28,379 nucleotides of DNA from Chara braunii (lineage: Eukaryota > Streptophyta > Charophyceae > Charales > Characeae). The stretch covers positions 3,752,248 to 3,780,626 of the forward strand of contig BFEA01000033.1 in assembly GCA_003427395.1 (NCBI GenBank), written 5' to 3'. The notes beneath the pieces were generated by a model that worked only from the letters and a program-made list of their open reading frames with translations, was not told where the DNA came from and ran no database searches. The translations under genes were made by a program, and so were the position numbers. This document shows, one piece after another, positions 1-8,246 of the stretch (position 1 is its first letter; every line of letters starts with the position of its first letter).

Positions 1-38
1 AAAAAAAAAAAAAAAAAAACAAAAAAAAAAAAAAAAAA
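1..38. repeat. Poly(A) tract
   Basis: A run of A broken by a single C at position 20. It may be the tail of a retroposed sequence that begins outside the window, or low-complexity sequence at a contig edge. Nothing else can be said. Confidence 0.7.
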
Positions 39-354
39 CTTTTGAACAAATATGCTCATGCAGGATTTGACACACCCGAAGTTGATCAAGTCGGCCTGTC
101 TGCAGTGAATTTTCTACTTTGACTAGAAGACAAACACTTTGTGTGTGTGTCCGGCTTGGCATGCCCAGCCGTGCAGCCTTTGGTAGCCGAGTTTTTTTTG
201 TTTTCTCAATAATATTTCATGAAGTTTGATATTTTATCCGTATTTCATAAACCTTTTGAACAAATATGTCCCTGCAGGGTTTGACACACCCCAAATTGAA
301 CAAGTCTGTCTGTGTGCAGTGAATATTTCTACCTCGACTCGCGAAGACAGACAC
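39..354 (+). repeat. Diverged direct repeat of about 100 bp
   Basis: The stretch 39-137 returns at 253-354. Both copies begin CTTTTGAACAAATATG, continue through a GCAGG(A/G)TTTGACACACCC core, then a GCAGTGAAT block, and end in AGACA(A/G)ACACT. The copies differ by scattered substitutions and small indels, so the duplication is not recent. Copy 1 lies right after the poly(A) run. No reading frame of interest is present. Confidence 0.75.
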
Positions 355-370
355 TCTTGGAGGAGGAGGG

Positions 371-595
371 TATTGCCACGTCATCGCCACGTGATTGGCA
401 CGTCATAGCCACGTGATTGCCACGTGGCCATTCATTGCCACTTTCATCGCCCCCTGATTGGCACGTCATCACCCCGGCATTGCCACGTGATTGCAACGCG
501 ATTGCCACGTGAGTGCCACGGGGCCATGCCATTCATTGCCACGTGAGTGCCACGGGGCCATGCCATTCATTGCCACGTGATTGCCACGTAAGTGT
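371..595 (+). repeat. Minisatellite rich in CACGTG / CCACGT cores
   Basis: An irregular array of roughly 13-bp units of the form ATTGCCACGTGAT. Near its end a 34-bp unit is duplicated perfectly (504-537 and 538-571). Many units contain the palindrome CACGTG or the core CACGT, which are G-box-like sites in plants. Whether it regulates anything is unknown. One further copy of the motif lies near 776-786. The array sits about 550 bp upstream of the candidate first exon of the PPR gene. Confidence 0.8.
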
Positions 596-904
596 CCTCC
601 TTAATATAGATATAGATCGGATTAGATGGAGGCGACGGTTTCTCTATGCAGGCCCTCCAACGTGGGAGGAGGAGGAGGAGGAGGGCATTACGGCGTCTTA
701 TGCAGGAGTGATCGCTCCGGGTCACAGAAGGGTTGGAATCATAAACTGCCATCAAACCCATCATCGGTGTCATTGCCACGTCATTGCTCACAGCGTATTC
801 TCTTGCAGAAATGCAGGAGTCACTTGAAGCTAGAGTCCACTTTCTGGGGATGTGAGCATATGAGTCTACTTGTTCATGAAAGGGGAGTGAAGAAGGAGAC
901 ATGG

Positions 905-1045
905 GCTTGTTCCTCCTCCTCCTCCTCCTCCTCCTCCTCCTTGCAATCGACCATTTCATCGTCATCACCGTCATCGTCATCATCATCATCATCATCATCA
1001 TCAACATCATCATCAACGTCATCAACATCAACGTCATCATTATTT
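905..1045 (+). repeat. (TCC)n and (ATC)n microsatellites
   Basis: A run of CTC triplets (about 913-942) is followed by a long ATC/ACG-type triplet stretch (about 956-1040). Open frames across this zone are runs of Ser, Ile, Asp or Leu and reflect the triplets, not a protein. It could be 5' untranslated or promoter-proximal sequence of the candidate exon that follows. Confidence 0.8.
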
Positions 1046-1144
1046 TCTTCTCTTGGGGTAAGGACGATGAAAGGGCTAAGAAACAGAACGGTGATGGCAG
1101 TAAACGGAAGGATGACGACGGGGAGAAGAAGAAACGGAAGAGTG

Positions 1145-1327
1145 ATGGCGGCCGCAGCAGCTGTGTCCACTGGGCTGACTACTGTGAGGTGCGGAAGAAA
1201 GAGAAAATTGCGAGAAGGTTTTGGAAACACGGAGGAATGCTTGCAGGGACAGTTTTTCTTGTTGATGTCCCTCACTTGCAGAGAGGGCACCCGTAAGCAT
1301 CTTCATCCTTCGAGGGGTGATCTGCAG
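1145..1327 (+). CDS. Candidate first exon of PPR gene (plastid transit-like N-terminus)
   Basis: An ATG in a good plant context (GTGATGGCGGCC) opens 61 codons starting MAAAAAVSTGLTTVRCGRKRK. This is Ala/Ser/Thr-rich and then basic, as in plastid or mitochondrial transit peptides. The frame stays open to a donor-like CTGCAG/GTTAGT at 1327/1328 and leaves phase 0, which matches phase 0 of the next candidate exon at 4619. No homology was recognised; the call rests on start context, composition and splice phase. The upstream Ser-rich extension of the same frame is microsatellite and was excluded. It could equally be a chance open frame. Transcript data would decide. Confidence 0.35.
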
Positions 1328-1354
1328 GTTAGTAAGTGTTCTTCATTTTTGCGC

Positions 1355-1532
1355 GTGCCCCCCCCCCCCCCCTCTCCCCTCCCCCTCTCTCTACTCTAAC
1401 GCTAGTTCTGCAGCTAACTCGTACGTCTACATGTATACACTTCCCTGCCTTTCCCTGCTCTTCCCTTCCCTTCCCTTCCCTGCTCTTCCCTTCCCTTCCC
1501 TTCCCTGCTCTTCCCTTCCCTTCCCTGTGCTA
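1355..1532 (+). repeat. Poly(C) run and pyrimidine minisatellite
   Basis: A C-run near 1359-1372 is followed at about 1450-1532 by a minisatellite. Its roughly 25-bp unit is CTGCTC followed by TTCCC repeats, present about three times. It lies in the putative first intron. Confidence 0.75.
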
Positions 1533-1578
1533 CCTACCACTACTCCTAAGACTATATAGAGGGGGGCCCTGCAAGAAC

Positions 1579-1831
1579 TAGTGGGGGTCCGGCTACCTCA
1601 CAATGAGGGATGGCATGTTGGCCCCCGCCCTAACAGCCGTAGTCAGAGATGGGGTGGGGCCGCCAGTGGGGGTCCCGGCTCACGCAAAGACCGAGTGTTT
1701 TGCCAGTTGCGCCTGGGGATGGTTACTCCTATTTTTGCTCATCTTGTAAAATAGGGGCCTGTCCCTCCAGGGAGGGTTTAGCTGGTGAGCCTTAGCCTCT
1801 GGCTCTCTACTGACTTCGGTGTTTCTGATCT
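1579..1831. other. Unassigned GC-rich sequence
   Basis: No gene is visible. The phrase AGTGGGGGTC(C)CGGCT occurs twice, at about 1579 and 1662, so the block may be an old repeat or the end of an unidentified element. It leads directly into the artefactual duplication that starts at 1832. Confidence 0.4.
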
Positions 1832-2155
1832 CTTATTGAACATGGGACGCCCATGCCCGGATCCATGAACTGCTGCTGCTGTTGTCTCCCAACAGGTATT
1901 GCTCCCCAGCAATAGATTGGAGCTCTGTTTCTCTTCTTATTTTTCAGGGGAAATTGCATCTGTATGGTGTACCCCTGTCTCTTATACACATCTAGATGTG
2001 TATAAGAGACAGCTTATTGAACATGGGACGCCCATGCCCGGATCCATGAACTGCTGCTGCTGTTGTCTCCCAACAGGTATTGCTCCCCAGCAATAGATTG
2101 GAGCTCTGTTTCTCTTCTTATTTTTCAGGGGAAATTGCATCTGTATGGTGTACCC
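1832..2155. other. Assembly artefact: Nextera mate-pair junction adapter inside a 143-bp false duplication
   Basis: Positions 1975-2012 are CTGTCTCTTATACACATCT followed by its exact reverse complement. These are two head-to-head 19-bp Tn5 mosaic ends, which is the junction adapter of Illumina Nextera mate-pair libraries. The 143 bp before it (1832-1974) and after it (2013-2155) look identical base for base. The simplest reading is an untrimmed mate-pair read that the assembler joined as if contiguous. Translation gives the contaminant peptide SYTHLDVYKRQ. The true genome very probably has a single 143-bp copy and no adapter, so 181 bp here are spurious. Confidence 0.97.
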
Positions 2156-2171
2156 ACTTAAAGATAAAGAT

Positions 2172-2544
2172 GGGAATATCCGCTATAGCCAGTCCCAGCG
2201 CCCAACTTGCATTTATACCCAGACCCTGTCCAACTTAAGGTAATACCCTACTTTTCTTGTGCGCCAACTTATACATATACATTTACGGTCCCAGTCACAT
2301 GGGCCCTTGGTCGGGGAGCACAAAATTATGCGTAGCCCCAGGATCTGGGCAGGCAAAATTGGATATGCTCATAATTTGCCCATCTGTGTGCATGATTTGA
2401 GCATTCCCGTAGTTGGGTATAACTGCAAATTGGCAGTACCAATCGTGTTCCACCGCAGTCCTGGGCGTGCAAATAATTTGCACAGACCATTTCCTGGGTA
2501 CAGATGCAAGTTGGGCACTGGGACTGGGTATAGCGCGTATTCCC
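2172..2544. repeat. Element-like segment with 51-bp inverted arms
   Basis: The left arm 2172-2222 and the reverse complement of 2494-2544 match at 45 of 51 positions (GGGAAT...TACCCAG). About 270 bp lie between the arms, with smaller palindromes such as GCAAATAATTTGC. No long reading frame and no clear target-site duplication were found. This could be a foldback or MITE-type element, or two copies of a short repeat in opposite orientation. The right arm abuts a poly(T) run. Confidence 0.6.
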
Positions 2545-2606
2545 TTTTTTTTTTTTTTTTTTTTTAAGACTGTGCAGGAAGTACCAGTTGAGGTGATATG
2601 AGCACC
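2545..2606 (-). mobile_element. Very short poly(A)-tailed retroposed sequence, copy 1
   Basis: Read on the minus strand this is about 41 nt beginning GGTGCTCATATCAC, ending in CTT and followed by about 21 A. The same start, tail junction and size recur at 6675-6741, where a target duplication proves insertion. Flanking duplication is not clear for this copy. The source RNA was not identified. Confidence 0.5.
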
Positions 2607-4019
2607 CCCCAACTAGTATTCATCGTGTAACTCATGAGGCACTCCCTACCCTTCTTCCTTCTCTCCCTCCTTTTCCGTCCTGTCGACATCCTGGCAGCCT
2701 CGCTCTCTACACTCACGAAAGTTGGTGTGGTCACAAAGACCGCCTGACTAGGTGTATGTCTGTGCATTGATGGTGGATTGAACAGTCCTGAATGGGCTGC
2801 CACCGATTGTGCGGGGTTGACGTGTTGCTGGGATGGACTGCGGGGCATGGCCGAACCTGGCTTGCTGGTTGGGCCAAGCGGGGTGACGATTGCAGGAACA
2901 TCGGGATTTTGGTAAAGTGTGATCCGAGAAGTTGTCGTGGACTGAGAGATAAGGGCAAGGGGTTTCTGGCTTATTCAGTGTCTTGTCGACATGTGATTCC
3001 CTCGTTTTGTTTATTCCTTTGCTCGGTCTGTCCATCTAATCCTCTCCCCTTTTCGCTTCTCTTCTTCCTCTCCTTCTTCCTCTCCTTCTTCCTCTCCTTC
3101 CTCTGGAGTTTTATCACGCATAATCTTGAATTCAAAAGCTATTGTGTAGGTTGTGATTGGTGAACGCAGTATAGTTGTATGATGCATGCTTGTGGATGAT
3201 GTTCCGTAAGCTGGTGGCATTTATACGCGACAACGACACAGGCAAGTATAATGGTTGTTGGCGTGGATGATGATCTCCCCCTCCCTCCCCTTTTTCAGGA
3301 TTAGGAAAAAATTTGCCTTTTCTATATCACGAGCAAAGGCAGAGGGTCTCCAAGTGGGATGTAAGAGAAGGTATGGCCCGGATATACCGGCCATATCTCC
3401 TCCCCAACGAAACTTATTGCTCTTGCTTCGTAGGTTCAGGATTTGTGATAGTGGATTCCCCCCCATACTCTGTGTTTTTGCCTTATTGGGAGCTAACCAT
3501 AATCCCTTGGCCCGTCATCACCCCTTTTTGGCCCCAGACGTGTTCTGGGCGCAGGCGCAAGGAACACTACCTGCACCAAGGCTTCACTTGTGTGACATGC
3601 GGCGACAGTGACAGGGAGCGAGGTGTGGCAGAGATGCATGATCCCATGTGTACCCTGGAGCCCTTTGGTTGTGGGGAAAGGCAATGCCGAGCCCAAAGAC
3701 GATCGTGGATAGGGATTTTCTTTCCCTGTTTTTTATTAATACCCTTTGTTGGGTTGGCATGATTGCACATGGATCCCTCATTTTCGCCACTTCGAGTGTG
3801 TCCCATCCTTAATTGCTCTGCTGAACTTGACCCATGGAGATCCAAGTTTCAACCTGGGACTCCACCCCCACGTTCATGCGCTTTCTGGGCCTACCCTTAC
3901 TCCGATCAGAAAGTCACGCCGGGTGTGAGGTTGTCTGGCACACACTTGTAATTGCGCACAGTCTAAACTTCTGAACATCTTGCGCATTTTTTTCTTTTTC
4001 TTTTTCCTGTGTCAATTAC
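2607..4019. other. No supportable gene; putative intron sequence
   Basis: Several short open frames exist on both strands, the longest plus-strand one being 3313-3762 (149 codons). None shows a recognisable domain or convincing start. A pyrimidine repeat of the type CTTCTTCCTCTC occurs at about 3053-3105. If the first candidate exon is right, all of this is intronic; otherwise it is intergenic. Confidence 0.5.
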
Positions 4020-4580
4020 TACAGTCTGATGTTGACGTGCTCCTGACCTGGTGTTCATCTTCGTTGATCTGTTGTTGACCTTTGAGGTGTCGAGCTGGTA
4101 TGGACCTTGAGTTGAACTGCTCTTAACATGGCGTTGACCTCTAGGCTACCAGAGTGGCCCGGGACAATTTGCCCAGCCGGGCCAAAAAAAAAAAATAATA
4201 ATAATAATAATAATAATAAATCATTATAATTTATAAATGTTTTTCATTTTTTTTTTTTTTTTTTTGATAAAGAATTTCCACGTGACCCTGAGGCAAAAGT
4301 TGTTCAGTTTAGTTTTATGCATAACTGCCATAACGTAATTTTTTTTCAGAAATTTTGGATGTTTCTCTTTTTTTTTGGCTGGGACCTCCTATGGTCCTTG
4401 CACGGCCGGGCATCCGGGGCAAACAAGGTGAGCCGGGCGGCCCGGCTGGTAGCCTAGGTTGACCTGTCATTTACCTGCTGTTGATCTGGTATTGCGACCT
4501 TCCATTGATGTGATTTGCCCTGGTGTTGACCTGCTGTTGACCTGCTGTTGACCTGCTGTTGACCTGCTGTTGACCTTTTC
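4020..4580 (+). repeat. GTTGACCTGCT minisatellite, interrupted by an insertion
   Basis: Degenerate GTTGACCT-type units occur from about 4030 to 4140 and again from 4458. They end in more than four near-perfect tandem copies of the 11-mer GTTGACCTGCT at about 4524-4576. The two halves are separated by the MITE-like element at 4141-4457, so the minisatellite predates that insertion. Confidence 0.7.
4141..4457. mobile_element. MITE-like non-autonomous DNA element (possibly hAT)
   Basis: The segment starts CTAGGCTACCAG and ends CTGGTAGCCTAG, a perfect 12-bp terminal inverted repeat. Imperfect GC-rich pairing (CCGGGCC / GGCCCGG) continues for about 45 bp inward. The 8 bp on both sides are GTTGACCT, consistent with an 8-bp target duplication as in hAT elements. 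The same 8-mer is part of the local minisatellite, so that flank evidence is weaker than it looks. The interior is AT-rich with (AAT)n and poly(T) and has no coding potential. Confidence 0.65.
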
Positions 4581-4618
4581 GGCTGTGGGGAATCTGTATA
4601 TTGTCGAACGACGGCCAG

Positions 4619-4819
4619 GTTTGTGCCGCAAGTCGTGCAAAGCGAACAGGTGTTCAGAGATCAAAGGCAAGGCGGAAGCATCTGTTCGGCGCAGGCAGTG
4701 AGGACAGCAAGGCAAAGGAAGAGGAAAAGCCACAACTTACAAATTTGCAGAGGAAGATAAAGAAAAAGATGAGGCTCGAGGGGTTAGACCCCCGGAGGGC
4801 ATTGAAGCTCATAACAAGC
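4619..4819 (+). CDS. Candidate internal exon of PPR gene (basic linker)
   Basis: Sixty-seven codons, very rich in Lys, Arg and Glu, with no membrane segment. They begin VCAASRAKRTGVQRSKARRK and end near LDPRRALKLITS. The start is placed after an AG at 4617-4618. The end lies at a strong donor, AAGC/GTGAGT, after position 4819. Both borders are phase 0, fitting the candidate exon before it and the sure exon after it (6846). The composition suits the stretch between a transit peptide and the PPR array of an organelle protein. The acceptor is only moderately convincing, with no good pyrimidine tract. A further small exon before 6846 (for example around 6758-6785, which ends GCAGG/GTAAGT) was considered but its phase does not fit. 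Confidence 0.45.
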
Positions 4820-4986
4820 GTGAGTGAAATGCGACCACAGCTTGTGTTACCTCGGCTTCCTGTAACACGTGATGCATCTGGCAAAAGGTTTAGGAGAGAG
4901 GGTGATGTCCAGGCTGAGCACATGCTATCACCATCTGTGCTGGCCTGGCCTGTCATTGTCTGTGGATAAGGGCTCATACGTAACCA

Positions 4987-5200
4987 ATGGGCTTGGGGAT
5001 AACAGGCTTGTATTTGGATAAGGTAAAGAACGGGTTGTGGATAACAGACTTGTGTTTGGATAAGGTAAAGAACGGGTTGTGGATAAAAGCTTTGGATAAG
5101 CGGTTGTGGATAAGGAGTTGTGGATAAAGGGTTGTGGATAAAGAGGGGTCGTGGATAAGTTATAAGGGGGCTTTGTGGCTAAGGGGTGGTGGTGAAGGGG
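4987..5200 (+). repeat. Minisatellite with TTGTGGATAA units
   Basis: A unit of about 45 bp (ending GGTAAAGAACGGGTTGTGG) occurs about twice, then collapses into 14-27-bp units each carrying TTGTGGATAA. It lies in the putative intron between the exons ending at 4819 and starting at 6846. Confidence 0.8.
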
Positions 5201-5546
5201 TTGTTGCTCAAAATAGCAGAGCAGAGCACAGAACTGCACAACCACATAAGCTGAAGAACAGCAAATCACATCATGGCAATGAGAAGCCTAGCATGGGAAA
5301 AATGACAAGGAAAGAAGATTGAAGCAGAGAGAAGGAGAGAGTAGTGAAGTAAAGGAGAGAACGGGGGTGAAAAACAAATCAGCCACTCGAGGAAGCCATC
5401 CTAACCAAAGTAACTGCTATCTTTTCCAGTTTCGGGTAACTTTGGTGGCTTTGCTTTTTTTTTTTTTTTTTTTTTTTTCCGTGAACCAAACAAGATGAAC
5501 CGAACTGCCATCTTCCCCAATCACAATGCCCAGTCATCATGAATGC
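5201..5546. other. No gene; contains poly(T) run
   Basis: Purine-rich, then mixed sequence with a poly(T) run at about 5456-5478. The run could be the tail of another small minus-strand retroposon, but no flanking duplication was seen. Confidence 0.4.
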
Positions 5547-5554
5547 ATATGAGC

Positions 5555-6346
5555 CAGTGCTGCAAACCCGGTAGAACCGGGGGCCCCTCCCCCAACCGGA
5601 ACCAGAAGGGGTCCTACCGGCCGGTCGACGGGGCCGGTTCACCCCCAGTTGGCTGTAGCGCATCAATTAAGCCCAGGGTGTTGTAGAGGCCAAGGACTAG
5701 ACCCACTGTGATCGCTGGCAGTGGCAACCGGTGGTTGTCTCGACAGGATAGGCCACCTTCCCTACCCTTCCCCACGATGCTCCAAGCGCACCCCCTATCC
5801 CTACTATCCTACCTCAGTGTGACCAGCACTCAGGACCATCACCCTACCAGTATGGAGGGCAACTTGGACCAGACGGCAGTGACAAGCAACCCCTAACACT
5901 ATCACCCCCACCCCCCTTTTCAAAGTTTTTGGGTGGGGAAGTGCTGTCCCTACCCCCTTTTTTCAAAGTTTTTGGGCGGAAGGTTTATGTTTGCAGAAAG
6001 CCAGGTACGTTGTTGTCAATATCTGCTGAAGCCCGTGCTTGCTCAAACCCCACCACTAACACCCTCACCATAACCCCGGCAACCCCCGACCCCCAACCCC
6101 TGAAATACCCCCCCCCCCCCCCCCCCCCCCCCAAACGAAACTTCTCTGTTCAAAGTTTTCTTTGCAGATTCAGGGAGATCTCGGCAAGCGCAGTCCAACC
6201 ATGTTTTCAATAAAAATAAAATAAAATAAATTGACGGTATTGACCCACTTTTGGGCCCAACCGGAATTCTGGTTGGACCACCGGGGGTCCAACCGGGCAG
6301 GTTCAATCCAGCCTGGTCCAACCGACCCGTTGCCGTCACAGCCCTG
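5555..6346. mobile_element. Non-autonomous hAT-like element, 792 bp
   Basis: The element begins CAGTGCTGCAAACCCGGT. The reverse complement of its other end reads CAGGGCTGTGACGGCAACGG, so the two ends share the CAG(T/G)GCTG pattern typical of hAT termini. It is bracketed by perfect 8-bp direct repeats ATATGAGC at 5547-5554 and 6347-6354, the hAT target-site length. Both subterminal regions are rich in CCGG/AACCGG palindromes. The interior has a C25 run (6108-6132) and a tandem block around CAAAGTTTTTGGG (about 5920-5980). It has no transposase, so it would need an enzyme from elsewhere. Confidence 0.75.
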
Positions 6347-6674
6347 ATATGAGCTGCTTTCCTGGCTATAGATGCATTCACAATGACCAGGTTTTGTGTT
6401 CAGGCGGGAAGACGGTAGCAAACACTCTAGAAGAAAGTAAAACTGGAAAACAGAAAACAAACAAACACAAGCAAACAAGGCAGCAACAACCATGCACCAT
6501 GCTGATGACAAACAAAAAACACCTACCTCTCCCGCCTACCCACCTACCTACTACCTGCTCACCTACCTGCGTACGTGCCTACCTGGCTACCTGCCCGATG
6601 GTGTGGATCCGTGGAAGGGTACATAATACATATCTACGAACAGTCAGTTCCGCAGGTCAAGAGATCAAATCCTC

Positions 6675-6741
6675 TTTTTTTTTTTTTTTTTTTTTTTTTA
6701 AGAAGCACTGGCAGTGTTCCGATAGGAGTGATATGAGCACC
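6675..6741 (-). mobile_element. Very short poly(A)-tailed retroposed sequence, copy 2
   Basis: On the minus strand it reads GGTGCTCATATCAC, about 28 further nucleotides ending in TTCTT, then roughly 25 A. Perfect 11-bp direct repeats GATCAAATCCT flank it at 6663-6673 and 6742-6752, the mark of L1-type target-primed insertion. The non-A body is only about 42 nt. The first 14 nt are identical to copy 1 at 2545-2606. Confidence 0.7.
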
Positions 6742-6845
6742 GATCAAATCCTGTCAGTCCGAGGTAAAAGAAAACGTTACGCAGGGTAAGTTTTCACTAC
6801 TCTTTTTGTTGTGATGTTTTCCGGACTGGCGCATGCGCTATGCAG

Positions 6846-7643
6846 ATCCGTAACGTGGTGACAAATCGGCTAGAAGACGTGTATGAAACTCTCGACAGGT
6901 GGGCGGCTTGGGACATTGACTTCCCTCTGTCCCACACTAAGAAAGCTATTACCATCCTGAGGAGTGAAGAGGACTGGGAAAGGGTACTTCAAGTCTCGGA
7001 ATGGATGGTTGCTAAGGGTTATGGGAAAACACTGAACACGTACCTGCTGATGCTTATGGCGTACGACAAGCTGAGCAGAGTGGAGGATGCAGAGAAGTTG
7101 TTCGAAACTATTCGGGAAGAGAATCCGAAGAACGTGAGCCGTATGATCTGGTGCACGATGCTCAGCATCTTCTTGCGCAGGGGACGATACGACAAAATGG
7201 AGAAGTTATGGGAGTTGATGATGACACGGTCGGTTGCAGGCAAGCTTCCAGCGTACGCAGTTGGAGGACCTCTCGCTCATCTCCAAGAGACCAAAAATGT
7301 CAAGTTCTGGGTCCGCGGAAGCGTATTTTGCAAACCCGATGAAGTGGTCCTTAATTTGGTTGTGGAGGGGTTTGTCAGAGCAGGTGATCTGAAAAAGGCA
7401 GAGCGTGTTCTCGATATCTGGGGTCAAGAGGGTTTTGAGATCCGAAGGGGGAGGAGAATCCTGAAGGAGGCGAAAGATCGACGGCTTGAGCGCTATGAAG
7501 TCAAACAACTCAGGAAACAGGGGGGCAACAAGGATGCTGATTCAGAGGGTGCAGATGGGGCGGCAGACCAAGGAGATGTGTCTCCTGCTGGGGTTGACGA
7601 GAAGATAGAAGCAAGAAAACGCGCCTTGGAATTGGTGAAAATG
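6846..7643 (+). CDS. PPR protein, main exon (first PPR module)
   Basis: An exon of 266 codons between an acceptor (CTATGCAG at 6845) and a donor (AAAATG/GTACGT, GT at 7644), both phase 0. It begins IRNVVTNRLEDVYETLDRW. Helix-turn-helix pairs typical of PPR repeats follow, e.g. residues about 58-90 (NTYLLMLMAYDKLSRVEDAE), about 95-125 (MIWCTMLSIFLRRGRYDKME) and about 165-200 (PDEVVLNLVVEGFVRAGDL). The C-terminal 70 residues are charged and low in complexity. The VEDxYETLxRW start resembles a small group of plant organelle PPR proteins (At4g18975-like, from memory). PPR proteins bind organelle RNA in a sequence-specific way; the target here is unknown. No E or DYW editing domain is seen. The ATG at 6840 lies in the intron and is probably not the start. 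Confidence 0.85.
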
Positions 7644-8237
7644 GTACGTAACGCACACCTGTTGCCTCGTTGTCCTCCTCTCTTGTCTACTTCATGTTCT
7701 GTGTTGATTTTTAGGGTCATCCCCGAGGCCAGATACCATTACTTACCATTCCCCGTTTCCCTTTTTGTGTGTTTTTTTTGAGTTATTGTACTCATCTCAT
7801 TCTGTCAACATTTGGCCTCATGATCTGCTTCCTAATTTAGGGCCTTATTTTGGGCCTAATTCAGGGCCTGATTTTGCACCTAAATGTGGGCCAAACTCTT
7901 GGGGGGCTCCTGTTGGGGACCTAATTTTAACAATACCTCATTTTGAGCCTAGTTTTTAGGGTCTGATTTTGCACCTAAAGGTGAGAGTATCTCTTGACCT
8001 GCTGATGGGGATGCAGTTTTCAACTTTTCACGATGCCGCATTTTGGGCCTAAATTAGGGCTTGATTTTGCACCTACATGAGTGACAAACTTTCGGCCTGC
8101 CGTGGGGAGGCCCAATCTTAACAATATACTGCGCATGGTCTTTACTCGTACAGTTGGACGGAAGTCTATCAGTTATGTGAGACATCTTTGCATTGTTAGG
8201 GGGTAAGGAGTGGGGGGTTGGTGATGATTCAACGTTT
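7644..8237. other. Start of large intron with about 97-bp tandem repeats
   Basis: After the donor at 7644 no coding signal is seen. From about 7840 to 8140 a unit of about 95-98 bp occurs roughly three times. It is marked by GATTTTGCACCTA at about 7870, 7965 and 8063 and by GGGCCTAATT-like phrases; the copies are clearly diverged. Confidence 0.6.
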
Positions 8238-8246
8238 TTTTTTTAA

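Noticed and set aside
371-595. CRISPR-like alternation of short repeats
   Set aside because: Units are about 13 bp, imperfect and without unique spacers; no cas genes and a eukaryotic context.
626-1144. Long Ser-rich plus-strand frame and Asp/Glu-rich minus-strand frames
   Set aside because: They are translations of TCC and ATC microsatellites. Only the part from the ATG at 1145 has non-repetitive composition.
3313-3762. 149-codon plus-strand frame with several cysteines
   Set aside because: No convincing start, no domain and no splice signals that link it to the PPR exons; other frames overlap it at similar lengths.
4987-5170. Five perfect matches to the bacterial DnaA box (TTATCCACA on the minus strand), as if a replication origin
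   Set aside because: They are the repeated unit of a minisatellite in eukaryotic, putatively intronic DNA. No bacterial genes are nearby, so the match is chance amplified by tandem repetition.
6656-6785. Small PPR exon between the exons ending at 4819 and starting at 6846 (ending GCAGG/GTAAGT)
   Set aside because: The donor looks good, but with either nearby acceptor the phase does not fit or a TAA falls in frame.
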